Counted from the stretch's first letter, positions 1 to 8,777 are shown. The stretch: 64,000 bases of DNA from Alkalihalobacillus sp. FSL W8-0930 (GCA_037965595.1 CP150183.1:2418001-2482000); one strand, 5' to 3'. The notes: a model not told the origin generated them from the sequence alone. Numbers and translations are program-made.

Positions 1-141
1 GGATATCCTGGTCTCGCTCTTCAATTATTAACAACAAAGGAACCAAACGATGAACAAACAGAAGTAGCAATCGCATCCTTTAACGAGTTGCTCACGCGGG
101 AGCAATCCTACACAAGTTCTGCAAAAGCAGACATTGTATAG
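1..141 (+). CDS. yqhQ: YqhQ family protein (DUF1385), 3' end only
   Basis: The last 46 codons of a gene that begins left of the window; it ends at TAG 139-141. The visible peptide starts GYPGLALQLLTTKEPNDEQ and continues into EVAIASFNELL, the characteristic C-terminus of the DUF1385 (YqhQ) membrane-protein family. Function in the family is unknown. It is followed 27 nt later by the yqhP homologue in the same direction, as in B. subtilis, which supports the assignment. The N-terminal membrane segments are outside the window. Confidence 0.85.
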   Translation, partial: GYPGLALQLLTTKEPNDEQTEVAIASFNELLTREQSYTSSAKADIV

Positions 142-168
142 CTAGATGACATCATGGAGGTGAGTAGA

Positions 169-597
169 ATGCGCAAATTCTTTAACGTGGCCTTTCCATT
201 TATCATTGTGTTAGCTGTTATTGGATTTGTTTTTACTGTTATTAATAATCCGATGCAAATTGTGCAATCTATTTTATTCATTGTCGGTTTTATTGCATTG
301 TTCTACTTTGGTTATCGTTTCTACTTATCAAGGAAGTATGGCACGCCGTTTTTACGATCCGGTTCTAAGGATGGCCCTACTAGAGCTCAGCTAAAAAAAG
401 CAAAACGAACTAGCACAGTTCGTGCTACCGGTCCAACCAATCAATCAAAATTGAAACCAAATAGTACAGTTCAAATGAAACGAAATCAAAAACCCTTTAA
501 GAAAACACCTAAGCGAAGATCTGGCCCTACATTGACAGTTATTGAGGGCAAGAAAAATAGAGCGAAACCAAAGAAAAAGAATCGTGCTTCCTTTTAG
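169..597 (+). CDS. yqhP: YqhP-like small membrane protein (SA1362 family)
   Basis: A 142-residue protein. Two closely spaced hydrophobic segments (about residues 4-24 and 28-50) are followed by a very basic, Lys/Arg-rich tail with many Pro and Thr, probably cytoplasmic. The ATG at 169 is preferred because GGAGGTGA (157-164) precedes it; the upstream ATG at 154 overlaps that ribosome site. Position next to yqhQ and yqhO matches B. subtilis yqhP. No biochemical function is known for this family. The last codons form the left arm of the terminator at 579-611. Confidence 0.8.
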   Translation: MRKFFNVAFPFIIVLAVIGFVFTVINNPMQIVQSILFIVGFIALFYFGYRFYLSRKYGTPFLRSGSKDGPTRAQLKKAKRTSTVRATGPTNQSKLKPNSTVQMKRNQKPFKKTPKRRSGPTLTVIEGKKNRAKPKKKNRASF

Positions 598-611
598 CAC
601 GATTCTTTTTT
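579..611 (+). terminator. Rho-independent terminator after yqhP
   Basis: GAATCGTGC (579-587) pairs perfectly with GCACGATTC (597-605) across a 9-nt loop and is followed by six T residues. The left arm and loop lie inside the end of the yqhP coding sequence. Confidence 0.9.
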
Positions 612-616
612 GCTTA

Positions 617-1507
617 TTAAAATGACCATCGACTTAGAAACTTTGTTGTTTTTGCTTCACCTAGCTTAATGAGTTCTTCTTTTTCAACGGGTGTTAAATC
701 AAAATCTGTTGCTTTAATGTCAGTTACAGGAATAAAAATGACATTTTGTGCATCCTCTTCTTCAATGTGCCTTGCATCATGTGCGGCCGTCATTGTATCA
801 AATACTGCTTTATAAAGATCAATTGCATTTTTGATGCGATGAGGAGGCTGATCCTCTATTTTGGGTTTAAGCTGTAACCCGATAACAGGGCGCCTCCACG
901 TATTTTTTTCGCCATCACGAAACAACCAGATTGGGAAGTTACTTAATAAGCCTCCGTCTACAATATACGAATAATGTCCAGAGCGATCATAGAGTTTAAC
1001 TGGCTCAAAGAAATAAGGAATGCTACAGCTCATACGTATGGCTTTAGCCACAGAAAACGACTCAGCTCGTATGCCATACTTATCCAGATCATCTGGCAGA
1101 ACAACCATTTGCCCCCTCGAAAGATCAGATACGACCACGCGTAATGATTGCTCAGGCAAATCACCAAATGTTACAATGCCTTTCGCTTTTAATAAATCTC
1201 GAATCCAGGCCTCAAGTGCATCGCCTTTATACAATCCCAGCTTCATATAAACATTGATCCATTTAAGAACGGTGAATGGCAGGAAGGATATTCGATCATC
1301 CTTAAACGAATCAATATCAATCTGATCAAGAATCGTCATCATTTCCTCACTTGTGTAGCCTGCTTTGACCAAAGCCGCAACAATTGAACCCGCACTTGTT
1401 CCGGCTACGCGCTCAAATTCATACCCTCTTTCCTCAAGCACCTTTAAGGAACCAAGAAAGGCAAACGCTTTAACTCCCCCACCAGCAAAGACCGCATCAA
1501 TTTTCAA
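617..1507 (-). CDS. yqhO: Patatin-like phospholipase family protein (YqhO)
   Basis: A 296-residue patatin-fold serine acyl-hydrolase. The N-terminus has the oxyanion-hole glycine motif (AGGGVKAFAFLGSL), then the nucleophile elbow GTSAGS, and a C-terminal DGG (VDGGLLSNFP) that supplies the Asp of the Ser-Asp dyad. The substrate is presumably a lipid or acyl ester but is not known. The start is taken as TTG at 1507 because AGGAGGAG sits just upstream and homologues begin directly with this strand; an in-frame ATG further upstream lacks a ribosome site. It is convergent with yqhP and downstream of mntR, as in B. subtilis. Confidence 0.88.
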   Translation of the reverse strand: MKIDAVFAGGGVKAFAFLGSLKVLEERGYEFERVAGTSAGSIVAALVKAGYTSEEMMTILDQIDIDSFKDDRISFLPFTVLKWINVYMKLGLYKGDALEAWIRDLLKAKGIVTFGDLPEQSLRVVVSDLSRGQMVVLPDDLDKYGIRAESFSVAKAIRMSCSIPYFFEPVKLYDRSGHYSYIVDGGLLSNFPIWLFRDGEKNTWRRPVIGLQLKPKIEDQPPHRIKNAIDLYKAVFDTMTAAHDARHIEEEDAQNVIFIPVTDIKATDFDLTPVEKEELIKLGEAKTTKFLSRWSF

Positions 1508-1580
1508 GTGGAATCTCCTCCTATACACATCGTATGTATCCCATATCAATCGTATGTAGGTCATAAACCGATTCAACGCA

Positions 1581-1619
1581 AAAACAGCATCAAAAAGTGT
1601 CCGCTTTTTGATGCTGTTT
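1581..1619 (-). terminator. Terminator between mntR and yqhO
   Basis: CAGCATCAAAAAG (1585-1597) pairs with CTTTTTGATGCTG (1604-1616). On the minus strand the stem is followed by a T run, so it ends the mntR transcript just before the yqhO leader. Confidence 0.8.
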
Positions 1620-1620
1620 C

Positions 1621-2055
1621 TTAGTTTTGATTGGTTTCTTCTTCATTTTTCCGTTGCACTTCACGTAACTCTGTTACACGCTCTTCTTTCTCCGTGAAGA
1701 ATTGCACGACATCCCCAATACGATCGATGGCATCCCAGCTAATATGATGCTCAATTCCCTCTACGTCCTGGTAGATATGCTCCTTGTCAACGCCGATAAT
1801 TGTCATAAATTCCTCTAACAGTTCATGACGATAAACAAGTCTTTTCCCAATTTTATTTCCTTTTGCCGTTAAAATTAATCCTCTATAACGCTCATAGACA
1901 AGGTACTCACTTTTATCTAGCTTTTGGACCATCTTTGTGACGGAAGAAGGATGCACCTCAAGCGCCTCAGCAATATCCGATACTCTGGCATAGCCTTTCT
2001 CTTCAATCAACATATATATTCGCTCCAGATAATCTTCCATGCTTGGTGTAGGCAT
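1621..2055 (-). CDS. mntR: Manganese transport regulator MntR
   Basis: A 144-residue DtxR-family metalloregulator, the length of B. subtilis MntR (142). It has an N-terminal winged helix ([19 protein letters not shown]) and a dimerisation/metal domain. All residues that bind Mn(II) in B. subtilis MntR are present at the same numbers: D8, E11, H77, E99, E102 and H103. In the known system, Mn-bound MntR represses manganese uptake genes and activates efflux. Likely monocistronic: a hairpin terminator follows it and a perfect inverted repeat lies upstream (2107-2136). Confidence 0.96.
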   Translation of the reverse strand: MPTPSMEDYLERIYMLIEEKGYARVSDIAEALEVHPSSVTKMVQKLDKSEYLVYERYRGLILTAKGNKIGKRLVYRHELLEEFMTIIGVDKEHIYQDVEGIEHHISWDAIDRIGDVVQFFTEKEERVTELREVQRKNEEETNQN

Positions 2056-2106
2056 AGGGTCCCCTCCAATTTATCAACGCACAGATACAACACGCGCATC
2101 CGAACT

Positions 2107-2136
2107 TATAGTAAAACCACCATCTATTTTACTATA
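2107..2136. promoter_or_regulatory. Perfect inverted repeat upstream of mntR
   Basis: TATAGTAAAA (2107-2116), ten spacer bases, then TTTTACTATA (2127-2136): a perfect 10-bp inverted repeat 50-80 nt upstream of the mntR start and 44 nt past the splB stop. It could be an operator or part of the promoter (TATAGT-like -10 on either strand). It does not look like the MntR box I know from B. subtilis, so no regulator is assigned. Confidence 0.5.
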
Positions 2137-2179
2137 CTTGGGGGTAAATAAACAGTACAAATCGAGATCAACTTCCACC

Positions 2180-3205
2180 TTACGTGAAGTATTCTAACTT
2201 CGCCTCTGGAAAATACTTATCAATATATGTTTGTATTGTGTCTTTAAGCTGACCCGCTTCATCATCCTTATACACATACTTTGTACGCCCGTATTTTCCC
2301 CATTTCACTTTACGATCTTCTTCAGTCATTTCAAGCTTTGACTTCGGATAACGCTTCTGAATGATGCGCTTCGCCGTTTTCGTAAATCGATGCTGAATGA
2401 GTTCAAACGTGACATCTTCCTTTGCATACGCTGGAAGAATCGACTCCAGGCGTTCAAACAGCTCAAGATATCCCTTTTCCCATCCCTCGTACCATACAAT
2501 TGGAGCGACGATAAACCCTATTGGATAATCTGCTTTGGCTACCTTTTGAGCCGCTTCAATTCGTTCGAGAAATGAGGATGTTCCCGGCTCAAAATGCTTA
2601 ATGACATGATCCGAATTCACACTAAAACGAAACCGCGTATTCCCGTTGTGCTTCGCATCAAGTAAGTGATCCACATGATGATATTTTGTCACAAAACGCA
2701 GGCGCCCCCACTCTGTTTGGCCAATATGTTCAATGGTTTTCTTTAAGGAATGAGTTAAATGATCAAGGCCAACGATGTCTGAGGTACACGCAGCTTCAAA
2801 TCGTGTAGGCTCTGGTGCTCGTTCCATCATATACTTATCCGCTGCATCAAAGATCTCATCCAGATTTACATACGTACGAATATATGGTTTATCTCCAAGT
2901 GTTGTTTGTAGGTAGCAGTAATGACAATGACCCATACAACCTGTCGCAAGAGGGATGGCATATTCCGCTGATGGTTTTGATGTATCAAACTTCAACGTTT
3001 TACGAACACCGATTACTAAAGTTGACTTGGCATTTCGATATTTTTGTAGATCATTTTTTCCGGGAATGTTACGTACTTGGTTATGAGACGTCGTTTCTCG
3101 AATCTCGACGCCTTCTTTTTCAAATTTCTCTTTCAATTGACGTCCTAGTGGGTAGTCAAGAGCACCCGGCTCAATATAAACCAATTGTGGATAAAAAGCT
3201 TTCAT
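2180..3205 (-). CDS. splB: Spore photoproduct lyase SplB
   Basis: A 341-residue radical-SAM enzyme that reverses the UV lesion 5-thyminyl-5,6-dihydrothymine in germinating spores. The CxxxCxxC iron-sulfur motif is C90, C94 and C97 (TGCMGHCHYCYLQ), and the conserved hydrogen-donor cysteine is C140 (EAACTSD). Length equals B. subtilis SplB (342). The start is ATG 3205, preceded by AAAGGATG; the open frame upstream of it is non-coding leader. splA, which precedes splB in B. subtilis, is absent. The gene diverges from dat. Its presence shows a spore former. Confidence 0.95.
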   Translation of the reverse strand: MKAFYPQLVYIEPGALDYPLGRQLKEKFEKEGVEIRETTSHNQVRNIPGKNDLQKYRNAKSTLVIGVRKTLKFDTSKPSAEYAIPLATGCMGHCHYCYLQTTLGDKPYIRTYVNLDEIFDAADKYMMERAPEPTRFEAACTSDIVGLDHLTHSLKKTIEHIGQTEWGRLRFVTKYHHVDHLLDAKHNGNTRFRFSVNSDHVIKHFEPGTSSFLERIEAAQKVAKADYPIGFIVAPIVWYEGWEKGYLELFERLESILPAYAKEDVTFELIQHRFTKTAKRIIQKRYPKSKLEMTEEDRKVKWGKYGRTKYVYKDDEAGQLKDTIQTYIDKYFPEAKLEYFT

Positions 3206-3386
3206 GTTTGCACATCCTTTCGTACCTTTAGGGTGCGCTTGAATGAAGGAAACTTTTGTGTAAGGTTCTGGAAATTCAACAAAAAGGCTTTTCTTTTTTC
3301 CGAATAAAGCGTAAAATGATTGACAATTTTTTTGGAACGTGTTCAGATTGTAAGGAATTAATAAGTACATTGCGGAGGTCAAGCAG

Positions 3387-4262
3387 ATGAATTATGTAAT
3401 AGATCATATGAAAATTGTGCCCGAAAGTGATGCCGGACTCTCGTTTAACGACCGCTCCTATCACTTTGGAGACGGCGTTTATGAAGTCGTGCGAATTTAT
3501 GATCAAACTCCATTTCAATTAATTGAGCATTGGGATCGTCTATTCCAAAGCGCAAAGAAACTCGACATGAATGTGACATTTACAGCAGAAGAATTAACAA
3601 CTTTAACAAATAAGTTAATTGAAGCAAACCAAGTGATTAATGGTGCGTTGTATATTCAAGTCTCACGTGGGGCTACTCCAAGAAATCATTTGTATTCACG
3701 TGAAGAGACACCCGTTGTTACTGGTTTCACCATGAATGCACCTGCTTCAAATCAAGAAGAAGGCATTGCCGCTTGGGTAACAGATGACATGCGCTGGCTT
3801 CGTTGTGATATTAAAACAGTGAATTTGCTAGGGAATGTCATGGCAAAACGAGAGGCCGCTGATGCCGATTGTCAGGAAGCCATCTTGCACCGCGAGGGAA
3901 CGGTTACGGAAGGCTCATCTTCAAACTTATTTTTAGTCAATAATGGTACGTTATACACTCATCCCGCGACTAATCTTATTTTAAATGGCATCACTCGTCA
4001 GTTAGTCATCCAACTAGCTAAAGACGCAGGGTATGCTGTTATGGAAGAACCGTTTCCAAAAGACGTTCTGGATCACGCAGAGGAAGCTTTTATCACAAGT
4101 ACAACAAGTGAAGTGACTCCAATTGTTGAATTCAAAGGTCAGATCACAGCAACGATGCCAATCGGGCCTGTCACAAGACACCTTCAAACCTTATTTAAAG
4201 AGGCCATCCAAAAAGAGCAAGCCCGCACGAGTGAAGAAACATCCGAAACAAATAAGTCATGA
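3387..4262 (+). CDS. dat: D-amino-acid transaminase
   Basis: A 291-residue fold-type IV PLP aminotransferase that interconverts D-alanine and D-glutamate for cell-wall precursors. It keeps the N-terminal FGDGVYEVV signature, R98/H100 in ATPRNHLYS, the PLP lysine in CDIKTVNLLGN (K143), and TVTEGSSSN and TSTTSEVTPI in the cofactor site. The match to Bacillus D-alanine aminotransferase is clear along the whole length, whereas aminodeoxychorismate lyase lacks several of these motifs. The C-terminus has about 15 extra charged residues. GGAGG precedes the ATG. It is divergent from splB and ends in a strong hairpin. Confidence 0.9.
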   Translation: MNYVIDHMKIVPESDAGLSFNDRSYHFGDGVYEVVRIYDQTPFQLIEHWDRLFQSAKKLDMNVTFTAEELTTLTNKLIEANQVINGALYIQVSRGATPRNHLYSREETPVVTGFTMNAPASNQEEGIAAWVTDDMRWLRCDIKTVNLLGNVMAKREAADADCQEAILHREGTVTEGSSSNLFLVNNGTLYTHPATNLILNGITRQLVIQLAKDAGYAVMEEPFPKDVLDHAEEAFITSTTSEVTPIVEFKGQITATMPIGPVTRHLQTLFKEAIQKEQARTSEETSETNKS

Positions 4263-4268
4263 ATCAAA

Positions 4269-4306
4269 AAGAAGCTCCTGTCCCTTTTGAGGGATAGGAG
4301 CTTCTT
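4269..4306. terminator. Bidirectional terminator between dat and SDR gene
   Basis: AAGAAGCTCCTGTCCC (4269-4284) pairs with GGGATAGGAGCTTCTT (4291-4306), a 16-bp stem with one G-T pair and a 6-nt loop. It is A-rich before and T-containing after, and sits between convergent genes. Confidence 0.8.
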
Positions 4307-4333
4307 CATCTGAACAACTAAAAGAGAACAATC

Positions 4334-5179
4334 TTACCTTTTCCCTCTCATCTTTTTAAGCACAACATATTCAATGATGCTCATAGGTAGCAGGGTTTTA
4401 AGTAATATCATTAGCTTAGTGTTTTTACCGATTGGATACCTGAGCTTCGGTCGCCTTACTTGGGAGATCGCAACAATTTTATTGACCACCTCGGCAGGGT
4501 CTTTTGAAGAGGTCGCTGAATGAGAGGCTTCAGCGACTAATGTTTGGGTAATCGCTTTGTAGTCATCCTCATCAGAGAACTGCGCTTCCTCCAGCCCCTT
4601 TTCCCAAATGCTCGTTCGGTAAGGTCCAGGCTCCACTAGGCTAACATATACTCCGAATGGCAGCATCTCAAATCGTAAGGATTCGCTAAAGCCTTCAAGC
4701 GCAAACTTTGATGCGGAGTATGGTCCAAGTGCGGGAAATCCGAATCTCCCACTGATGCTGCTCAGCATAATGATTCGCCCTCGCCTCCGCTTTCTCATGT
4801 CTGGTAAAAATGCCTTAGTTACAGCGATAGCTCCGAGTACATTCGTATCAAATTGATTTTTCCATTTCTCCATAGACACGCCTTCAGTGGGCCCACCTTG
4901 ACAATAACCTGCATTGTTAATGAGAATGTGAACGTTTAACCCGTCGCTATGAAGCTGATTTTTAAGTTCATTGAGATCGGTCGCTTTTGTTACATCAAGC
5001 TTTTTGAAGATGATTCTTTCGTCAATATTGCGTTCTCGAGCTTTTTCTATTAACAACGTGGCCTTTTTTGGATCACGCATCGTCGCAACGACAGTCCACC
5101 CTTTTTCTGCAAATTCAACCGCTAGAAGCAAGCCAAATCCACTGCTTGCTCCTGTGATGAGTACACAATCTTTTTTCAT
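4334..5179 (-). CDS. Short-chain dehydrogenase/reductase
   Basis: A 281-residue classical SDR. TGASSGFG near the N-terminus binds the nucleotide, NNAG is present (ILINNAGYCQGG), and the catalytic Ser with YxxxK is seen in MLSSISGRFG and YSASK. The C-terminal extension carries a hydrophobic segment (LMILLKTLLPMSIIEYVVL), so it may associate with the membrane; substrate unknown. The start ATG at 5179 overlaps the helD stop by 4 nt (ATGA), so the two are translationally coupled. Confidence 0.85.
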   Translation of the reverse strand: MKKDCVLITGASSGFGLLLAVEFAEKGWTVVATMRDPKKATLLIEKARERNIDERIIFKKLDVTKATDLNELKNQLHSDGLNVHILINNAGYCQGGPTEGVSMEKWKNQFDTNVLGAIAVTKAFLPDMRKRRRGRIIMLSSISGRFGFPALGPYSASKFALEGFSESLRFEMLPFGVYVSLVEPGPYRTSIWEKGLEEAQFSDEDDYKAITQTLVAEASHSATSSKDPAEVVNKIVAISQVRRPKLRYPIGKNTKLMILLKTLLPMSIIEYVVLKKMRGKR

Positions 5180-7506
5180 CTTGAAACATGCTCTACTTGA
5201 TATGTCTCCTGGTTTGCCTCTTTTAAGAAAGAACAAGTCTCCCCAAGAGAGAAAAGAATGAGCTCATGCATGGCTCTTGTACAGACCGTATAGAACAATG
5301 TTCGTTCGTGTTCATGAGCATAAATTTGATCGGATGCATCATGAACAATAACTGCATCAAATTCAATTCCTTTTGATAAATAAGAAGGAACGACATGAAT
5401 TCCTTGTTCAAATTCATACGAGTCTTTTGTCAGTAATTTTAATGAGATCCGCTCTTTTAGCAAGGTGTAGACCTCCTTACTTTCCTCGGCTGTTTTCGTA
5501 ATGATCGCTATGGATTGATGGCCATCTTCTTTGAGCCTTTCTACTTCGTGAATGATCGTTTCTAAGTGCTGATCTGTAGTAACTATCTTCACTTTCGGCT
5601 TCTGTCCCTGACGATTAAACGGCTCAATCAAGTCACCCTTTGGAATCATTTGTTTAGTAAACTCAACAATTTCACTAGTTGATCGGTAGCTTTTTGTTAA
5701 ATGCATGACATTGTGTAGTTTACCTGTATGAAGACTTTCGTCAAGCATTGTCCGTTGATGCTGGGACTGTGCATAAACGGCTTGATTAATGTCACCTAAG
5801 ATGGTCATTTGAGCCGTTGGATAAATCAATTTTAAGTATTCAAACTGGAACGGTGAATAATCCTGTGCCTCATCAATAAACACATGCTGAATGGCATGGT
5901 TTGACTTACTTCCCGCAAGCTGATCTTTGACATACAAATACGGTGTAACGTCTTCAAAGCGAAGCAAGCGATCGTTCAAATGTGTAAGTGTTTGGCTGCA
6001 TATCATTTCCCAGTTATCTGGCGTATCTTCGTGAGCTTGCTTAAAAAGATTAACGAACATTCGATCAACGTGAATAAAGGCCATCTTTTTCACTGCGTTC
6101 TTTAATGGTTTAAATTGCTTTGCTACAATTTGTTTGGCTAGTTGTTTGCGTTCAAACTTCGCTTCATCAAAATCCCCATCCTGATCCTCATATTCCTGCT
6201 GATATTTTTTACGTACTTCTTGAAAGGCTTCAGCACCAAGTAGTTCAACTTCATCTTCAACCCAGCCATTATTGCGTTCTAGCACTTCAAGTCGTGTGAG
6301 CTTAATCAATAACCACTCGGCAGTGAGCTTCATACGATTAGCCATTGAAATGGACTGATCTAACGAATAGAAATATGCACTGATACGCGAAGCATCAATT
6401 AACACTTCTCCCCGAAAACGAACCTGCTTAAATTGCATTCCTTGTTTCGATAAACGAGCTAAGTACCGATCAATCAGCGTTTTAAAAGCGAGGCTTGATT
6501 TATACCGGATACTTGAAACCCTTTGATCGTACTCTATTTCAGAGGATAGAGTTAATAAATTTTCCGTCTGTGTAAAAGCATCCTCCACCTCAAATGATTT
6601 GCCAATGCGTTTTTGAACATATTGCTGGAAAGTGGTTTGCTCAATATTTTCTTCACCGAGCTCCGGCAATACCTTTGAAACATAGCTATTAAACAACGGG
6701 TTAGGCGAAAAGAGCATCATTTGATTAGCTTGTAGGGTATCCATATGACGATAAAGGAGGTAGGCCGCTCTTTGTAAGGCTGCCGATGTTTTCCCGCTCC
6801 CCGCTGCTCCCTGGACAACGAGATAACGACTAGACTCATCGCGAATTAATCGGTTTTGCTCTAGCTGGATTGTAGCGACGATACTCTTCATTTGCGGATT
6901 CGCTTCATTTCCTAACACTTCTTTTAGCAAATCATCGCCAATGGTTAAACCGGTATCGAACATACTTACAATCGTTCCATTTTGAATGAGGAACTGACGT
7001 TTTTTAGTCATTTCACCTTCTGTTTTCCCTTCAGGAGACGTGTAATAGGCTTCTCCTGGCGCGAAATCATAATAAAGACTAGAGATTGGCGCTCTCCAAT
7101 CATGGATTAAAAAGTTTTGTTTTTCTTCATCTAACAAGGAAGCAACCCCTAAATAAATGGAAACGGATTCGTCTTGACCCTGTTCTTTAAAATCAATACG
7201 TCCAAAATAAGGTGAACTTTGGATTTTCTCTAACCGTCTGATCGTCTGGTCCATCGTTCCATGCGTTCGCTCCCGCTCTCCAAGAAGCTCTGATTGCTGT
7301 TTAATACTTAACACCGTTTCAAGCGCATCCTCAGGGTTGTCCATATTCACTGTGACATCTTCCCAGAAGGTTTTGCGTAGATGGATAATTTCAGATTTGT
7401 TTTTTTGATCGTGCTGAGTGAGCGCAGTGATCTCCCGCTTAACCTGCTCTTTAATTTGATTGATCCGTTGCTGTTCTGACTCTTTAGAATGATTGGATGT
7501 ACTCAT
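5176..7506 (-). CDS. helD: HelD-type helicase (RNA polymerase recycling factor)
   Basis: A 776-residue UvrD-like SF1 protein, the same size as B. subtilis HelD (YvgS, 774). It has an N-terminal charged coiled coil (about residues 1-100), then Walker A VQGAAGSGKTSAALQR (about 230), Walker B FIDEAQDYSPFQ, and the later motifs ILGDINQAVYAQ, LTKSYRSTSEI and FYTVCTRAMHEL. HelD proteins bind RNA polymerase and remove stalled complexes by ATP-driven prying. Start ATG 7506 is well supported by length; the upstream site is GGGGCGTGAG. It forms a two-gene unit with the overlapping SDR gene. Confidence 0.92.
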   Translation of the reverse strand: MSTSNHSKESEQQRINQIKEQVKREITALTQHDQKNKSEIIHLRKTFWEDVTVNMDNPEDALETVLSIKQQSELLGERERTHGTMDQTIRRLEKIQSSPYFGRIDFKEQGQDESVSIYLGVASLLDEEKQNFLIHDWRAPISSLYYDFAPGEAYYTSPEGKTEGEMTKKRQFLIQNGTIVSMFDTGLTIGDDLLKEVLGNEANPQMKSIVATIQLEQNRLIRDESSRYLVVQGAAGSGKTSAALQRAAYLLYRHMDTLQANQMMLFSPNPLFNSYVSKVLPELGEENIEQTTFQQYVQKRIGKSFEVEDAFTQTENLLTLSSEIEYDQRVSSIRYKSSLAFKTLIDRYLARLSKQGMQFKQVRFRGEVLIDASRISAYFYSLDQSISMANRMKLTAEWLLIKLTRLEVLERNNGWVEDEVELLGAEAFQEVRKKYQQEYEDQDGDFDEAKFERKQLAKQIVAKQFKPLKNAVKKMAFIHVDRMFVNLFKQAHEDTPDNWEMICSQTLTHLNDRLLRFEDVTPYLYVKDQLAGSKSNHAIQHVFIDEAQDYSPFQFEYLKLIYPTAQMTILGDINQAVYAQSQHQRTMLDESLHTGKLHNVMHLTKSYRSTSEIVEFTKQMIPKGDLIEPFNRQGQKPKVKIVTTDQHLETIIHEVERLKEDGHQSIAIITKTAEESKEVYTLLKERISLKLLTKDSYEFEQGIHVVPSYLSKGIEFDAVIVHDASDQIYAHEHERTLFYTVCTRAMHELILFSLGETCSFLKEANQETYQVEHVSR

Positions 7507-7529
7507 TCACTCACGCCCCTTAAAAAGTT

Positions 7530-7649
7530 ACTTGACACCCAGACGGATGTTTGTTAAGATATAATAGAGATATACTGAAATGATTTAATTTTAAAAGTCT
7601 TGAGCTCTTATCGTACCATGCAGACGTTGCTACAGCAAGGTCTTTTTTA
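7530..7649 (+). other. Promoter- and terminator-like sequence with no ORF
   Basis: Between helD and the first dispersed repeat, the plus strand shows TTGACA (7530-7535), 17 nt later TAAGAT with TATAAT just behind, and then a GAC-TTGC/GCAA-GTC stem followed by six T residues (about 7622-7649). This could be a transcript of about 80 nt, or the helD control region read from the wrong strand. No open frame is present. Confidence 0.3.
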
Positions 7650-7665
7650 TATGAAGCTGAAGTGT

Positions 7666-7927
7666 TTGGGACATAACTAAAAATCAATTAGGAAATGGCG
7701 AATGTTTCGATTACAGAATCATTCGCCATTTGTTTTTTTCGTATTTTAGTAAGACGAGCGGAAGGAGAACCCGAGACTCCTACGGAACAGAACGCGGTGA
7801 AGACACTGTAGCGGCGCTTTTCCCGCGAAAGGGGCTGAGGCCGTTCCCGTGGAAAGCGAGGGATTCTCCTGTAGCGAATTTGCTGCTGTGTCCGTGTTTG
7901 ACTATTTACATTAAAGTGCTGTCCCGG
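7666..7927 (+). repeat. Dispersed structured repeat, copy A
   Basis: One of four copies in the window. Terminal arms GGGACA (7668-7673) and TGTCCC (7920-7925) pair. An internal hairpin formed by AATGGCGAATG and CATTCGCCATT follows, then a GC-richer core of about 130 nt with GGAGAACCC and GGGATTCTCC as a second long-range pair. It lies directly downstream of lipM (minus strand). Short open frames that cross it on both strands are not conserved between copies and are not called. Confidence 0.85.
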
Positions 7928-7937
7928 CATCGTATGT

Positions 7938-8777
7938 TTATCTTCTGAAATTCCATTCGTCAGTCGCGTATCTTTGATCAATAATTTTTTGAACCTCATG
8001 CTCCTCAGCATCAGTTAATTCATACGGTTCAAGTTGAATGGATAATCCTTTTTCAAATCCTCTTTTAAAAAGTACACTTGCCTCTTCCACAGTCATAGGT
8101 TTTTCTCTTAACGCATTAATGGCTACTGCCTTATGTTTAAAATTACGTTGCATTCGCTCTCTTAATCGATCACTTGAATAATTAAACAGATCAAAAAGCT
8201 TGTCCTCATCTATATCGAGAATAATGGATCCGTGCTGCAAGATCACTCCTTTTTGTCTTGTCTGCGCGCTTCCCGCTACCTTTCGACCTTCAACTACTAG
8301 CTCATACCATGAAGGCGCATCAAAACAAACAGCAGAACGAGGATTCTTTAATGCTTCTTTATCGGCTTCTGAAGAAGGAATTGAAAAATACGCCTCTAAC
8401 CCAGCCGCTTTAAATCCTTCAAGCAGCCCTTCTGAAATGACTCGATATGCTTCCGTAACTGAAACCGGCATCCTGGGATGATCTTCAGAAACGATAACAC
8501 TATATGTAAGCTCTTGATCATGTAATACGCCTCGTCCACCAGTTGGTCTTCTAATAAAACCTAATTGATGTTCACCTACAGCGCTCATATTAATTTCCTT
8601 CTCAACTTTTTGAAAATATCCAATAGAAAGTGTCGCTGGATTCCAGCCATAAAATCGAATGGTTGGTGGAATCTTACCTTCGCTATGCCAATTTAACAAG
8701 GCCTCATCTAAAGCCATGTTGTACTCAGGAGAACGTTTACCAGAATCAATGAATCTCCACACTTCAGTGTTTTGCAT
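7938..8777 (-). CDS. lipM: Octanoyl-[GcvH]:protein N-octanoyltransferase LipM
   Basis: A 279-residue member of the biotin/lipoate protein ligase fold, equal in length to B. subtilis LipM (278). It transfers octanoate from octanoyl-ACP to GcvH, the first step of lipoate assembly. [11 protein letters not shown] is the conserved substrate-binding loop, the catalytic cysteine is C151 ([12 protein letters not shown]), and the lysine lies in GRKVAGSAQ. The position close to yqhL and the gcv operon fits its role in charging the glycine cleavage H protein. Start ATG 8777 follows AAAGGGG. Repeat copy A begins 11 nt past its stop. Confidence 0.93.
   Translation of the reverse strand: MQNTEVWRFIDSGKRSPEYNMALDEALLNWHSEGKIPPTIRFYGWNPATLSIGYFQKVEKEINMSAVGEHQLGFIRRPTGGRGVLHDQELTYSVIVSEDHPRMPVSVTEAYRVISEGLLEGFKAAGLEAYFSIPSSEADKEALKNPRSAVCFDAPSWYELVVEGRKVAGSAQTRQKGVILQHGSIILDIDEDKLFDLFNYSSDRLRERMQRNFKHKAVAINALREKPMTVEEASVLFKRGFEKGLSIQLEPYELTDAEEHEVQKIIDQRYATDEWNFRR

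Noticed and set aside
7666-7927. Insertion sequence or MITE call for the dispersed repeats
   Set aside because: Complementary ends are present, but no transposase, no convincing target duplication by eye, and covariation argues for RNA structure. Left as repeat.
7688-8011. Open frames over dispersed repeat copies (also near 61097-61420)
   Set aside because: The frames are not kept between copies, while RNA pairing is; they have no ribosome sites.
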